Assembly: GCA_029256035.1 (NCBI GenBank)
Contig: JAQSYR010000012.1
Location: 1 to 13,151, forward strand
Reading direction: 5' to 3'
Origin: Anaerocolumna sp.
Lineage (GTDB): Bacteria; Bacillota; Clostridia; Lachnospirales; Lachnospiraceae
DNA: 13,151 nucleotides
Part shown: positions 7,402-13,151 of the stretch, piece by piece
Position numbering within the stretch: the stretch's first letter is position 1
Layout of the letters: each line of letters starts with the position of its first letter
Position numbers and translations under genes: made by a program
The notes under the pieces: model-generated
What the model was told of the DNA's origin: nothing
Database searches by the model: none
Seen by the model: the letters and a program-made list of their open reading frames with translations, nothing else

Positions 7402-7517
7402 AGTATAACAGATTAAAATTTGTATAACAGATCAGTATAGCAGATTTTGAAAATAGTATAACAGATCTCGAAATTAGTATAGCAGATCTCGAAATTAGTA
7501 TAGCAGATTTTGGTATT
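7402..7517 (+). repeat. Array of six direct repeats, 13-bp core RGTATARCAGATY, mostly 21-bp phased
   Basis: Cores begin at 7402, 7421, 7434, 7455, 7476 and 7497. The first three gaps are 19, 13 and 21 bp; the last four copies are spaced at exactly 21 bp, two helical turns. Copies 4 and 5 agree over the whole 21-bp unit (AGTATARCAGATCTCGAAATT) except for one A/G; copies 3 and 6 diverge only in the tail; copy 2 has T at the first base. The array ends 17 bp before the -35 of the SDR promoter and begins about 18 bp beyond the possible -35 of the divergent yitT promoter. The arrangement fits a multi-site protein-binding region, or a tandem duplication in decay. Confidence 0.9.
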
Positions 7518-7534
7518 GGTTTCAAGTGGAGTCA

Positions 7535-7562
7535 TTGACACCGAAAGGGCTTATGTTATAAT
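7535..7562 (+). promoter_or_regulatory. Consensus sigma-A promoter of the SDR gene
   Basis: TTGACA (7535-7540) and TATAAT (7557-7562) are both perfect and are separated by 16 bp. A TGT directly before the -10 makes it an extended -10 promoter. The predicted start near 7569 gives a leader of about 67 nt to the ATG at 7636. Such a strong promoter on a single-gene unit suggests it is held in check by a repressor or that high expression is needed. Confidence 0.85.
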
Positions 7563-7599
7563 AATTTGTAGTATTTTATGATATGGGATAGAGCATGTA

Positions 7600-7616
7600 T
7601 ATATTAAATTAATATA
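7600..7616. promoter_or_regulatory. 17-bp AT palindrome in the SDR leader
   Basis: TATATTAA and TTAATATA are perfect inverse copies around a single central A, about 30 bp after the predicted transcription start and just before the GGAG ribosome binding site. It may be a roadblock operator, or chance symmetry in AT-only sequence. Confidence 0.3.
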
Positions 7617-7635
7617 GAAATGGAGCAAAGATCCA

Positions 7636-8367
7636 ATGAATAATAAAACCGTATTGATTACTGGTTCTTCCAGAGGGATTGGAAAAGAGATTGCACTAAA
7701 ATATGCCAGAGAGAGGTATAACGTAATCATTAATTGTATCCACCGAGAAACCGATTTGTATCAGGTCAGGGATGAAATCCTTTCCTATGGCGCAGCTTGT
7801 CTTGCTTTTGTCGGCGATATCAGCAATTATTCTACTGCTGAAAAATTATTGCATACTGCCACTACACAATTTGGAGATATTGACGTTTTAATCAATAATG
7901 CAGGCGTCTCTTACGTCGGTTTATTTTCTGATATGACACCTTATGACTGGAACCATGTGATTACCACCAATCTTACTTCCGTATTTAATTGTTGCAGACT
8001 TGTGGTTCCTTCTATGGTTGCAAAACATTCTGGAAAAATAGTTAACATTTCTTCCGTATGGGGTAACGTAGGTGCCTCCTGTGAAGTTGCATATTCTGCA
8101 TCAAAAGGAGCAGTCAATTCCTTTACTAAGGCCTTGGCAAAAGAATTAGCTCCAAGTAACATCCAGGTAAATGCCATAGCATGTGGTGCAATTGATACAG
8201 AAATGAATCAGTTTCTTAGTACAGAAGAACGAGATTCCATTATTCAAGAGATTCCTGCCAATCGATTTGGCAAGGCTGTTGAAGTTGCCGATCTAGTTTT
8301 TCAGTTAACGAAGGGAAATGAATATCTTAACGGACAAGTCATTCAACTGGATGGAGCCTGGATATAA
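7636..8367 (+). CDS. ymfI: FabG-like short-chain dehydrogenase/reductase, probably EF-P 5-aminopentanone reductase (YmfI-like)
   Basis: The 243-residue protein is a classical SDR: cofactor motif TGSSRGIG at residues 9-16, structural NNAG at 87-90, Asn112, and the catalytic Ser139/140, Tyr153 and Lys157 (NISS and YSASK). The long form ISS.WG..GASCEVAYSASK and the IDTEMN stretch match the subgroup annotated as YmfI better than FabG proper. In B. subtilis, YmfI reduces the 5-aminopentanone modification on a lysine of elongation factor P to 5-aminopentanol. The usual Pro after VNAIA is Cys here (VNAIACGAIDT). It is not in a fatty-acid operon, which argues against FabG. GGAG lies 10 bp before the ATG. 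It is a monocistronic unit with a strong promoter and a shared terminator. The SDR call is certain; the YmfI role is a moderate inference, and another NAD(P)H-dependent reductase is possible. Confidence 0.85.
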   Translation: MNNKTVLITGSSRGIGKEIALKYARERYNVIINCIHRETDLYQVRDEILSYGAACLAFVGDISNYSTAEKLLHTATTQFGDIDVLINNAGVSYVGLFSDMTPYDWNHVITTNLTSVFNCCRLVVPSMVAKHSGKIVNISSVWGNVGASCEVAYSASKGAVNSFTKALAKELAPSNIQVNAIACGAIDTEMNQFLSTEERDSIIQEIPANRFGKAVEVADLVFQLTKGNEYLNGQVIQLDGAWI

Positions 8368-8477
8368 AGTACATCAGGGCTCTTCCCGCATCTGTCCCAT
8401 GTAAATTATAATATTCCAGATGTCGACTCTTTTAACTTATAATCCACAGCAGTTTATTACCACTATATTAGGGCAAT

Positions 8478-8531
8478 AAAATAAGATGACAAACCATTGA
8501 TAGATATCTTTGATTTGTCATCTTATTTTTT
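8478..8531. terminator. Bidirectional rho-independent terminator between the SDR gene and licT
   Basis: A perfect 16-bp stem (8478-8493 with 8514-8529) encloses a 20-base loop. It is flanked by A-rich sequence on the left and six T on the right, so it can stop transcripts on both strands. It lies about 110 bp after the SDR stop and about 70 bp after the licT stop, as expected for convergent genes. Confidence 0.92.
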
Positions 8532-8602
8532 GTACTTCAATTGATATACCTTCTTAAAGCATGAACTACATGGCAGCTCACAGTTTCTCTATATTCTTTT
8601 AC

Positions 8603-9445
8603 TTAACTTTCTCGTGTAGATAACCTCTGAATATGCACAGCTAAATATGCCACTTCTTCATTGGGAATTACTTTATCATATGTTTTGTATAAATAAGTTC
8701 TGATTTTTTCAGCACAGCTGATTGCCAAAGGATATCCTTCTTCCATTCGCTTATACATAAAATCTTCATTATCATCTAGCATTTTTCCGGTAAAGAAACG
8801 TTCTGAGAAATATTGCAAATGACTGATAAATCTGGAGTAGTGAATACTGTCTTTATCTACCTGACACTGCATAATATAGGTTACCATGGTAACGATTGCT
8901 CCGATTAATTTAGCTGCTCGCATTGCATCATACTGGCTTTCAACTGCCTTTTGTGCATTTACAATATGAAATGCAACATTTGCTGCCTCTTCTTCCGGAA
9001 GTTCAACATTCAGCCGTTTCTTAATTAAATCAATGGCAAAGAGTCCTATTTTAAATTCCTTGGGATAAAAATTCTTAATTTCCCAGAATACTCTGTTTAC
9101 GATAATCATTTCATTTTCCATTCTTTGTACTGCAAAATGTAAATGATCTGTTAAAGCTAAATAGATATGATGATTTAATGTTATATCGTATTTTTCTTTT
9201 GCGTAAGATACAATCTCCTGAGTTATCTCCAGATAAACTGCCGGTATGTTATCAAGTATTTCTTTAAGTTTGCTTGCATCTGAATTGTCCAGTGGGATAA
9301 ACACCTTTCCGTCCGTATTTAACTCTAATTGTTCCCCTGCCTTTTTTCCATAACCTACACCTTTTGCAAGTAAAATAGTTTCTTTTCCCTGCTCATCATG
9401 TACTAGAACTACGCTTGAATTTAATACTTTTTGAATTGTGAACAT
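8603..9445 (-). CDS. licT: LicT/BglG-family transcriptional antiterminator
   Basis: The 280-residue protein has an N-terminal RNA-binding CAT domain (about 1-57: IQKVLNSSVVLV and LLAKGVGYGKK). Two PTS regulation domains follow: PRD1 at about 65-170 and PRD2 at about 175-280. All four regulatory histidines expected from LicT are present: His101 (TDHLHF) and His160 (AFHIVNA) in PRD1, His209 (ISHLQYF) and His271 (LAVHIQRL) in PRD2. In the family, EIIB phosphorylates PRD1 to inactivate the protein without substrate, and HPr phosphorylates PRD2 to activate it. The active dimer binds the RAT hairpin and prevents termination. The matching RAT lies in the leader of this same operon, so licT is probably autoregulated. 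GGAGG precedes the ATG at 6 bp, and the gene follows the glucosidase by 29 bp. The gene is last in the operon. Confidence 0.95.
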   Translation of the reverse strand: MFTIQKVLNSSVVLVHDEQGKETILLAKGVGYGKKAGEQLELNTDGKVFIPLDNSDASKLKEILDNIPAVYLEITQEIVSYAKEKYDITLNHHIYLALTDHLHFAVQRMENEMIIVNRVFWEIKNFYPKEFKIGLFAIDLIKKRLNVELPEEEAANVAFHIVNAQKAVESQYDAMRAAKLIGAIVTMVTYIMQCQVDKDSIHYSRFISHLQYFSERFFTGKMLDDNEDFMYKRMEEGYPLAISCAEKIRTYLYKTYDKVIPNEEVAYLAVHIQRLSTRES

Positions 9446-9474
9446 CCCACTCCTCCATTTATAAGGCCAGGCAA

Positions 9475-10929
9475 TTAGTTCATATCCGCTCCATTTGTTG
9501 CAATAACTTTTTTATACCAATAAAAGCTATCTTTACGATAACGGTTATAACTACCTTGGCCCATGTCATCTGCATCTACATAAATGAATCCATATCTTTT
9601 TGACATTTGACTAGTTGATGCACTTACTAAATCGATGCATCCCCAGGTTGTAAAGCCCATAACTTCAACACCTTCATCAATTGCTTTTTCAACTTCTTTA
9701 AAATGATTGCGGAAATATTCTATACGATAGGGGTCATGTACTGTGTTATCCTCTTCAAGTATATCACGATTCCCAATGCCGTTTTCTACAATGAATAACG
9801 GTTTTTTATATCTATCATAGAGTTCGATTAAACTAATTCTAAGTCCAACGGGATCAATTTGCCATCCCCATTCACTACTTGCCAAAAATGGGTTTTTCAC
9901 TCCCAGTATGGTATTACCAGGTGTCCGCTCTGCATCTGGATCCACGGATTCTGTCATACTCATATAGTAACTAAAGGATACGAAGTCTACACAACCTGAT
10001 TTTAGTATATCCATATCTTCTGGAAGCATTTCAATGGAGATATTATTTCGCTCAAATTTTTTCAGGACCATTTTTGGATATTCACCAAATACCATAACAT
10101 CGGAATAAAAATGATTGTCTAAATTCTTTTGTTGTGTGGCTGCAACATCCTCTGGTGCACAGGTTCTTGGATAGGTTGTCAGTTTCGTAAGCATACAACC
10201 GATCTGGCTATTTGGAATAATTTCATGGCATTGTTTTACCGCTAAGGCACTGGCTACAAATTGATGATGAAGAGCCTGATAACAGCAAGCCTCCACTCCT
10301 GCGTCCCCACAACGGTCTGGAATAATTCCTGCTGTTGTAAATGGATGCCTTAGGATACTATCAACTTCATTAAATGTTAACCATAGTTTAACATATTTTT
10401 TGAATCTTAAAAAGCATGCATTGCAAAAATTCATAAAATAATCAATTACTTTTCTATCTGTCCAACCATTGTATTTTAATGATAATGCTAAAGGCATTTC
10501 ATAATGACTTAAGGTAACCAATGGTTCAATCCCTAGTCTTTGCATTTCTTTAAATAGATCCTCATAATACGCTAAACCTGCTTCATTTGGTTCACTTTCT
10601 TCTCCGGTAGGAAAGATTCTGCTCCAGGCAATAGAAAGACGTAATACTTTAAAGCCCATTTCTGCAAATAATGCCAGGTCTTCTTTGTAGTGGTGATAAA
10701 AATCAATTCCTCTACGTTTTGGATAATAGGTATCATCCAAATCTTCCATTGCCTGTTTTATTGAATCACTTGTGATTGTATTATGGGTTTTATAATCTTT
10801 CACATCCACATGAGGTTTATAAGTTACTACATCATCCACAGACCAACCTTTTCCGTCAACATTCCAAGCCCCTTCTGCCTGATTGGCTGCTATTGCTCCA
10901 CCCCATAAGAATCCTTTTTGAAAACTCAT
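9475..10929 (-). CDS. 6-phospho-beta-glucosidase, glycoside hydrolase family 1
   Basis: This cytoplasmic GH1 enzyme cleaves the beta-glucoside 6-phosphates delivered by the PTS, such as cellobiose-6P, salicin-6P or arbutin-6P, releasing glucose-6P. The 484-residue length is normal. The N-terminal FLWGGAIAANQAEGAW signature is at residues 7-22. The acid/base Glu188 sits in TFNE and the nucleophile Glu382 in IVENG. A phosphate-binding set Ser438-Lys444-Tyr446 (STSQMSKRYGF) marks 6-phospho specificity rather than a plain beta-glucosidase. Its ATG overlaps the permease stop codon by one base (TAATG), with GGAGG 7 bp upstream, so the two are translationally coupled. It is named bglA or bglH in related operons. 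The natural glycoside cannot be decided from sequence. Confidence 0.95.
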   Translation of the reverse strand: MSFQKGFLWGGAIAANQAEGAWNVDGKGWSVDDVVTYKPHVDVKDYKTHNTITSDSIKQAMEDLDDTYYPKRRGIDFYHHYKEDLALFAEMGFKVLRLSIAWSRIFPTGEESEPNEAGLAYYEDLFKEMQRLGIEPLVTLSHYEMPLALSLKYNGWTDRKVIDYFMNFCNACFLRFKKYVKLWLTFNEVDSILRHPFTTAGIIPDRCGDAGVEACCYQALHHQFVASALAVKQCHEIIPNSQIGCMLTKLTTYPRTCAPEDVAATQQKNLDNHFYSDVMVFGEYPKMVLKKFERNNISIEMLPEDMDILKSGCVDFVSFSYYMSMTESVDPDAERTPGNTILGVKNPFLASSEWGWQIDPVGLRISLIELYDRYKKPLFIVENGIGNRDILEEDNTVHDPYRIEYFRNHFKEVEKAIDEGVEVMGFTTWGCIDLVSASTSQMSKRYGFIYVDADDMGQGSYNRYRKDSFYWYKKVIATNGADMN

Positions 10930-12758
10930 TATACAACCTCCAACTTCATTACTTTGGATCCACTTTTAACGTTTCCTGGGTTTTCCGGTGTTACATTGAA
11001 TTTGTTTGAATTCGTAATAATCATCGGTGTAGTCACATCATATCCTGCATTCTTAAATGCAGATAAATCAAATTTCATTAACAATTGTCCTGCCTTAACA
11101 GTATCTCCATTTTTCACTACCGGTTCAAAGCCTTTTCCTTCTAACCTGGCAGTTTCTAATCCTACATGTAGCAGAATTTCTGCACCGTTATCTGAAATTA
11201 ATCCAATGGCATGTTTTGTATCAAATACCATGTTAACTTTTCCATTTACTGGTGCGTATAATTCACCTTTGGAAGGAACAAACGCTACACCATTTCCTAA
11301 TACGCCTGTGCTAAATACGCTATCTTTTACTTCTGTCATAGGAATTAATTTTCCTTCTAATGGGCTAACAACAGTGTCATTGCTTACCTGTGTCACCGTT
11401 TTTGCAGCTGAAGTTAACTCTTTATCTTTATAGAAAATAAATGCTGCAATAAAGGAAACCACCAATGCTGCACCAAATCCAGCAAAGGCCCATACAATGT
11501 TCATAGAATTGGCTGGATCAACGAACATTGCCATACCAGCAAGTCCAGGCCCCATGGCAACAAATGCTTTTAAGCCAAATATACCAACGGTTAAACCACT
11601 TACAAGACTACCGATTACTACGCTTAATAAAACCGGTCTGTTTTGAAGAGTAACACCATATAATGCTGGTTCTGTTATACCAAAGATTGCAGAAATACCT
11701 GCTGAGATTGCAGTAGATCTGGTATCTGGATTTTTTGTACGAAGTGCAACTGCAAAACAAGCACCACCTTCAGAGATGTTATGTGCTAAGGATGCAGGCA
11801 TATAAAGCATTTCCATACCTGTTTGTGAAATAGAGGAAATTGCATAAGGAAGTAATGCTTTGTGCATACCCATGGAAACCATGATTGGTAATATAGCTGC
11901 TAGAAGTCCTACTGCAAGCCATCCTAATTTTTCATATACAAATAAAATTACTACAGTTAATCCTTGTCCAAGGGTGAAACCTAAAGGTCCTAAGATTAAT
12001 AAAGCGACTGGAACAACGATGGTAAAACAAATCAGTGGAACCAAGAATACACGTACTGGTTTTGGTGATATTTTCTGTGCATATTTCTCAACAACTGTTA
12101 AAAATAGTACCGTTAAGATTGCTGGAAATACCTGATATGGGTAGGCAATAGGTTTAATGGTAGCTCCAAAAAGCACTGCACCTTCCGATATCATTGTTGT
12201 CATATTAGGTAAAATTAAGGCACCAACTGCTGCCATGGCAACAAGTCTGTTTGCTTTTAGCTTAGATGCTGTTGTCACCGCTACCATTAATGGCAAGAAA
12301 TAAAGGGCTGCATCTGCTGCATAGAAAAATGTTTTATATACCGTACTTGTATTATCCATAATTCCAATTAATACAAACAAGGAAAGCATTGCTTTTAAAA
12401 TACCAGCTCCTGCAATAGCTGGAACGATTGGCTGGAATACACCTACTAAAAAGTCAAGTACAACTGCTCCAATTTTCTTCTTCTCATTTGATTTAGTTGC
12501 TGGTTCATTTCCATCAAAAGATGCCATTTTCATAATCTGGTCATATACTTCAATTACATCATTACCTATAATAATCTGGCACTGTGCTGTCATTACGACA
12601 CCCATAACGCCTTTAATGCCTTTGATTGCTTCAATATTAGCTTTTGAACTATCTGCTAAAGTAAATCTTAATCTGGTAGAGCAATGTTCTAAATGCACTA
12701 CATTCTTTTCTCCGCCTATATGTTTCAAAATCTCGGATGCTGTCATTTTATAATCCAT
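10929..12758 (-). CDS. Beta-glucoside PTS permease, EIIBCA (BglF/BglP type)
   Basis: The 609-residue protein imports beta-glucosides and phosphorylates them on the way in. Domains are in the order B-C-A. EIIB (about 1-85) has the phospho-accepting Cys26 in HCSTRLRF. The membrane EIIC (about 100-455) has many hydrophobic segments and the family GITEPALYGV motif near residue 375. A linker follows, then a glucose-type EIIA (about 475-609) with His516 and the phosphorylated His531 in ILLHVGLET. In BglG/LicT systems the EIIB domain also phosphorylates the antiterminator's PRD1, so this protein is transporter and sensor in one. AGGAG lies before the ATG. It is the first gene of the operon, behind the RAT/terminator leader. 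The fusion is complete, with no truncation. It is usually called bglP or bglF; trehalose- or sucrose-type relatives are less likely given the LicT and GH1 neighbours. Confidence 0.95.
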   Translation of the reverse strand: MDYKMTASEILKHIGGEKNVVHLEHCSTRLRFTLADSSKANIEAIKGIKGVMGVVMTAQCQIIIGNDVIEVYDQIMKMASFDGNEPATKSNEKKKIGAVVLDFLVGVFQPIVPAIAGAGILKAMLSLFVLIGIMDNTSTVYKTFFYAADAALYFLPLMVAVTTASKLKANRLVAMAAVGALILPNMTTMISEGAVLFGATIKPIAYPYQVFPAILTVLFLTVVEKYAQKISPKPVRVFLVPLICFTIVVPVALLILGPLGFTLGQGLTVVILFVYEKLGWLAVGLLAAILPIMVSMGMHKALLPYAISSISQTGMEMLYMPASLAHNISEGGACFAVALRTKNPDTRSTAISAGISAIFGITEPALYGVTLQNRPVLLSVVIGSLVSGLTVGIFGLKAFVAMGPGLAGMAMFVDPANSMNIVWAFAGFGAALVVSFIAAFIFYKDKELTSAAKTVTQVSNDTVVSPLEGKLIPMTEVKDSVFSTGVLGNGVAFVPSKGELYAPVNGKVNMVFDTKHAIGLISDNGAEILLHVGLETARLEGKGFEPVVKNGDTVKAGQLLMKFDLSAFKNAGYDVTTPMIITNSNKFNVTPENPGNVKSGSKVMKLEVV

Positions 12759-12851
12759 AAGATTCTCCTTCTATTAATTAAATTTAAGTTAAGTTAATTG
12801 TTTAATATGCTATCAATATGACTAGTTCCTATTCTGGCCAAAAATGGGAAC

Positions 12852-12916
12852 AAAAAAAGACCTGATAGAATCATACATATTGCGAGATGCAATATACGTA
12901 TTATTCTCATCAGATC
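12852..12916 (-). terminator. Conditional intrinsic terminator in the beta-glucoside operon leader
   Basis: In the minus-strand RNA a long imperfect stem is built from GATCTGAT (12909-12916) pairing with 12859-12866, plus AATAC and ATATTGC arms pairing with GCAATAT and GTAT, around a loop ATCTC. A run of seven U (12852-12858) follows. The first four bases of the stem (12913-12916) are also the last four of the RAT, so the two folds exclude each other. It ends about 93 bp before the permease ATG. Confidence 0.92.
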
Positions 12917-12941
12917 CTGCCTGCATTACCAGTAACATGTC
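12913..12941 (-). promoter_or_regulatory. LicT-type ribonucleic antiterminator (RAT)
   Basis: The 29-nt element contains the two conserved blocks TGTTACTG and GCAGGCA, separated by five bases (GTAAT). Closing bases GA and TC pair at the ends. These blocks match the known RAT of LicT-controlled operons (TGTTACTG, five bases, GCAGGCA). It begins about nine nucleotides after the predicted transcription start and overlaps the 5' arm of the terminator by four bases. Binding by LicT would stabilise this hairpin and block the terminator. Confidence 0.93.
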
Positions 12942-12955
12942 TTTGATATGCTTGT

Positions 12956-12984
12956 ATTATACTAGATAATCAGAATGAAATCCA
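12956..12984 (-). promoter_or_regulatory. Probable sigma-A promoter of the beta-glucoside operon
   Basis: A perfect TATAAT (12956-12961) lies 15 bp upstream of the RAT. At 17 bp spacing the -35 would be TGGATT (12979-12984), a three-of-six match. The predicted start near 12949 gives a leader of about 190 nt. The poor -35 may indicate need for an activator. Confidence 0.55.
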
Positions 12985-13033
12985 TGCACAAAAACAACAA
13001 GTTTATTATTGATTTTTTATACAATATGCACAA
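12984..13033 (-). repeat. Two TTGTGCAT direct repeats, 42 bp apart, upstream of the operon promoter
   Basis: The 8-bp word TTGTGCAT (minus strand) occurs at 12984-12991 and again at 13026-13033, on the same face of the helix at four turns. One copy touches the predicted -35 region. It may be an activator or repressor site; two copies of an 8-mer could also be chance. Confidence 0.35.
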
Positions 13034-13079
13034 TAACATTTCTATTCATGAAATCTCTTGTTTTGCTTTAGATCTATTT

Positions 13080-13151
13080 TTAATTAATTCCTTCCCATCC
13101 TGTAACACAATTTCGCCCGCGGCTTTTCGATTTATAAAGAGCTTTATCTGC
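13080..13151 (-). CDS. C-terminal end of a GGDEF-domain protein (putative diguanylate cyclase)
   Basis: The frame enters from the right edge and ends at a TAA at 13080-13082. The 23 visible residues start ADKALYKSKSRGRNCV, which matches the closing helix and strand of GGDEF domains (ADxALYxAKxxGRNxV), followed by a short tail TGWEGIN. Full members synthesise cyclic di-GMP, but the catalytic GGDEF loop lies outside the window, so activity cannot be judged. The gene runs in the same direction as the beta-glucoside operon, with about 130 bp between its stop and the predicted operon start. No convincing terminator is visible between them. Confidence 0.85.
   Translation of the reverse strand, partial: ADKALYKSKSRGRNCVTGWEGIN

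Larger units (their letters stand above)
7215..7635. other. 421-bp divergent regulatory gap between the yitT-like and SDR genes
   Basis: No coding frame is credible. The gap contains a possible minus-strand promoter for the yitT-like gene (about 7356-7383), giving a leader near 135 nt. Six direct repeats (7402-7517) follow, then a consensus plus-strand promoter (7535-7562), then a 17-bp AT palindrome (7600-7616) ahead of the SDR ribosome binding site. I looked for a structured riboswitch in the yitT leader and saw none I could name. Confidence 0.75.
12759..13079. other. 321-bp leader and promoter gap of the beta-glucoside operon
   Basis: I see no coding frame. From right to left it holds about 45 bp after the GGDEF stop without a clear terminator, two copies of ATGCACAA (plus strand), a promoter near 12956-12984, a RAT, the overlapping terminator, and about 90 bp of AT-rich leader before the permease ribosome binding site. 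I found no cre-like site with a central CG. Confidence 0.75.

Noticed and set aside
7402..7517. CRISPR array
   Set aside because: The units are 13 bp with 0-8 bp between them and similar tails, far shorter than repeat-spacer arrays, and no cas gene is nearby.
10918..11433. 171-codon plus-strand open frame opposite the PTS EIIA region
   Set aside because: The minus-strand frame is a full EIIBCA protein; the opposite frame has no motif and starts within the glucosidase start region.

Overview
The window reads as an ordinary chromosomal segment of a low-GC, anaerobic Bacillota, most likely a Lachnospiraceae/Clostridia species. The reasons are the AT-rich base composition, strong GGAGG-type ribosome binding sites, the FtsE-FtsX-M23-S41 gene order, a LicT-controlled beta-glucoside PTS and an MsmX/UgpC-type orphan sugar ATPase. 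This assignment is inference from gene content; no marker gene is present. Nearly all genes lie on the minus strand, so the layout is best read from right to left.

Right edge (13151 to 12759): the last 23 codons of a GGDEF-domain protein enter from the right. A 321-bp gap follows, holding a promoter, a LicT-type ribonucleic antiterminator (RAT) and an overlapping intrinsic terminator. This leader controls a three-gene operon (12758 to 8603): a beta-glucoside PTS EIIBCA permease, a GH1 6-phospho-beta-glucosidase and a LicT/BglG antiterminator. The permease imports and phosphorylates beta-glucosides, the hydrolase cleaves the 6-phosphate, and LicT opens the terminator. Because licT lies downstream of its own RAT, the circuit should feed back positively.

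Middle (8602 to 4614): a plus-strand FabG-like SDR gene, resembling the EF-P 5-aminopentanone reductase YmfI, converges on licT across a shared 16-bp-stem terminator. It is divergent from a YitT-family membrane protein gene. The gap between these two holds six copies of a 13-bp direct repeat, four of them at exact 21-bp spacing, just upstream of a consensus extended -10 sigma-A promoter. This is the most unusual non-coding signal in the window. Next comes a solitary sugar-ABC ATPase (UgpC/MsmK/MsmX type) with a perfect 18-bp palindrome upstream and a clear terminator downstream.

Left (4613 to 1): a tightly packed cluster of a CdaR/PucR-like regulator, ftsE, ftsX, an M23 (LytM) murein hydrolase with a coiled coil, and the start of an S41 (CtpA/CtpB) processing protease. 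FtsEX normally activates such a hydrolase. Here the hydrolase reading frame is broken between coiled coil and catalytic domain, with probable loss of a conserved segment, so it is a pseudogene or a sequence error.

I do not see a clearly novel multi-gene system. The best leads are the 21-bp-phased repeat array, the broken FtsEX partner, and the regulator fused transcriptionally to ftsEX.
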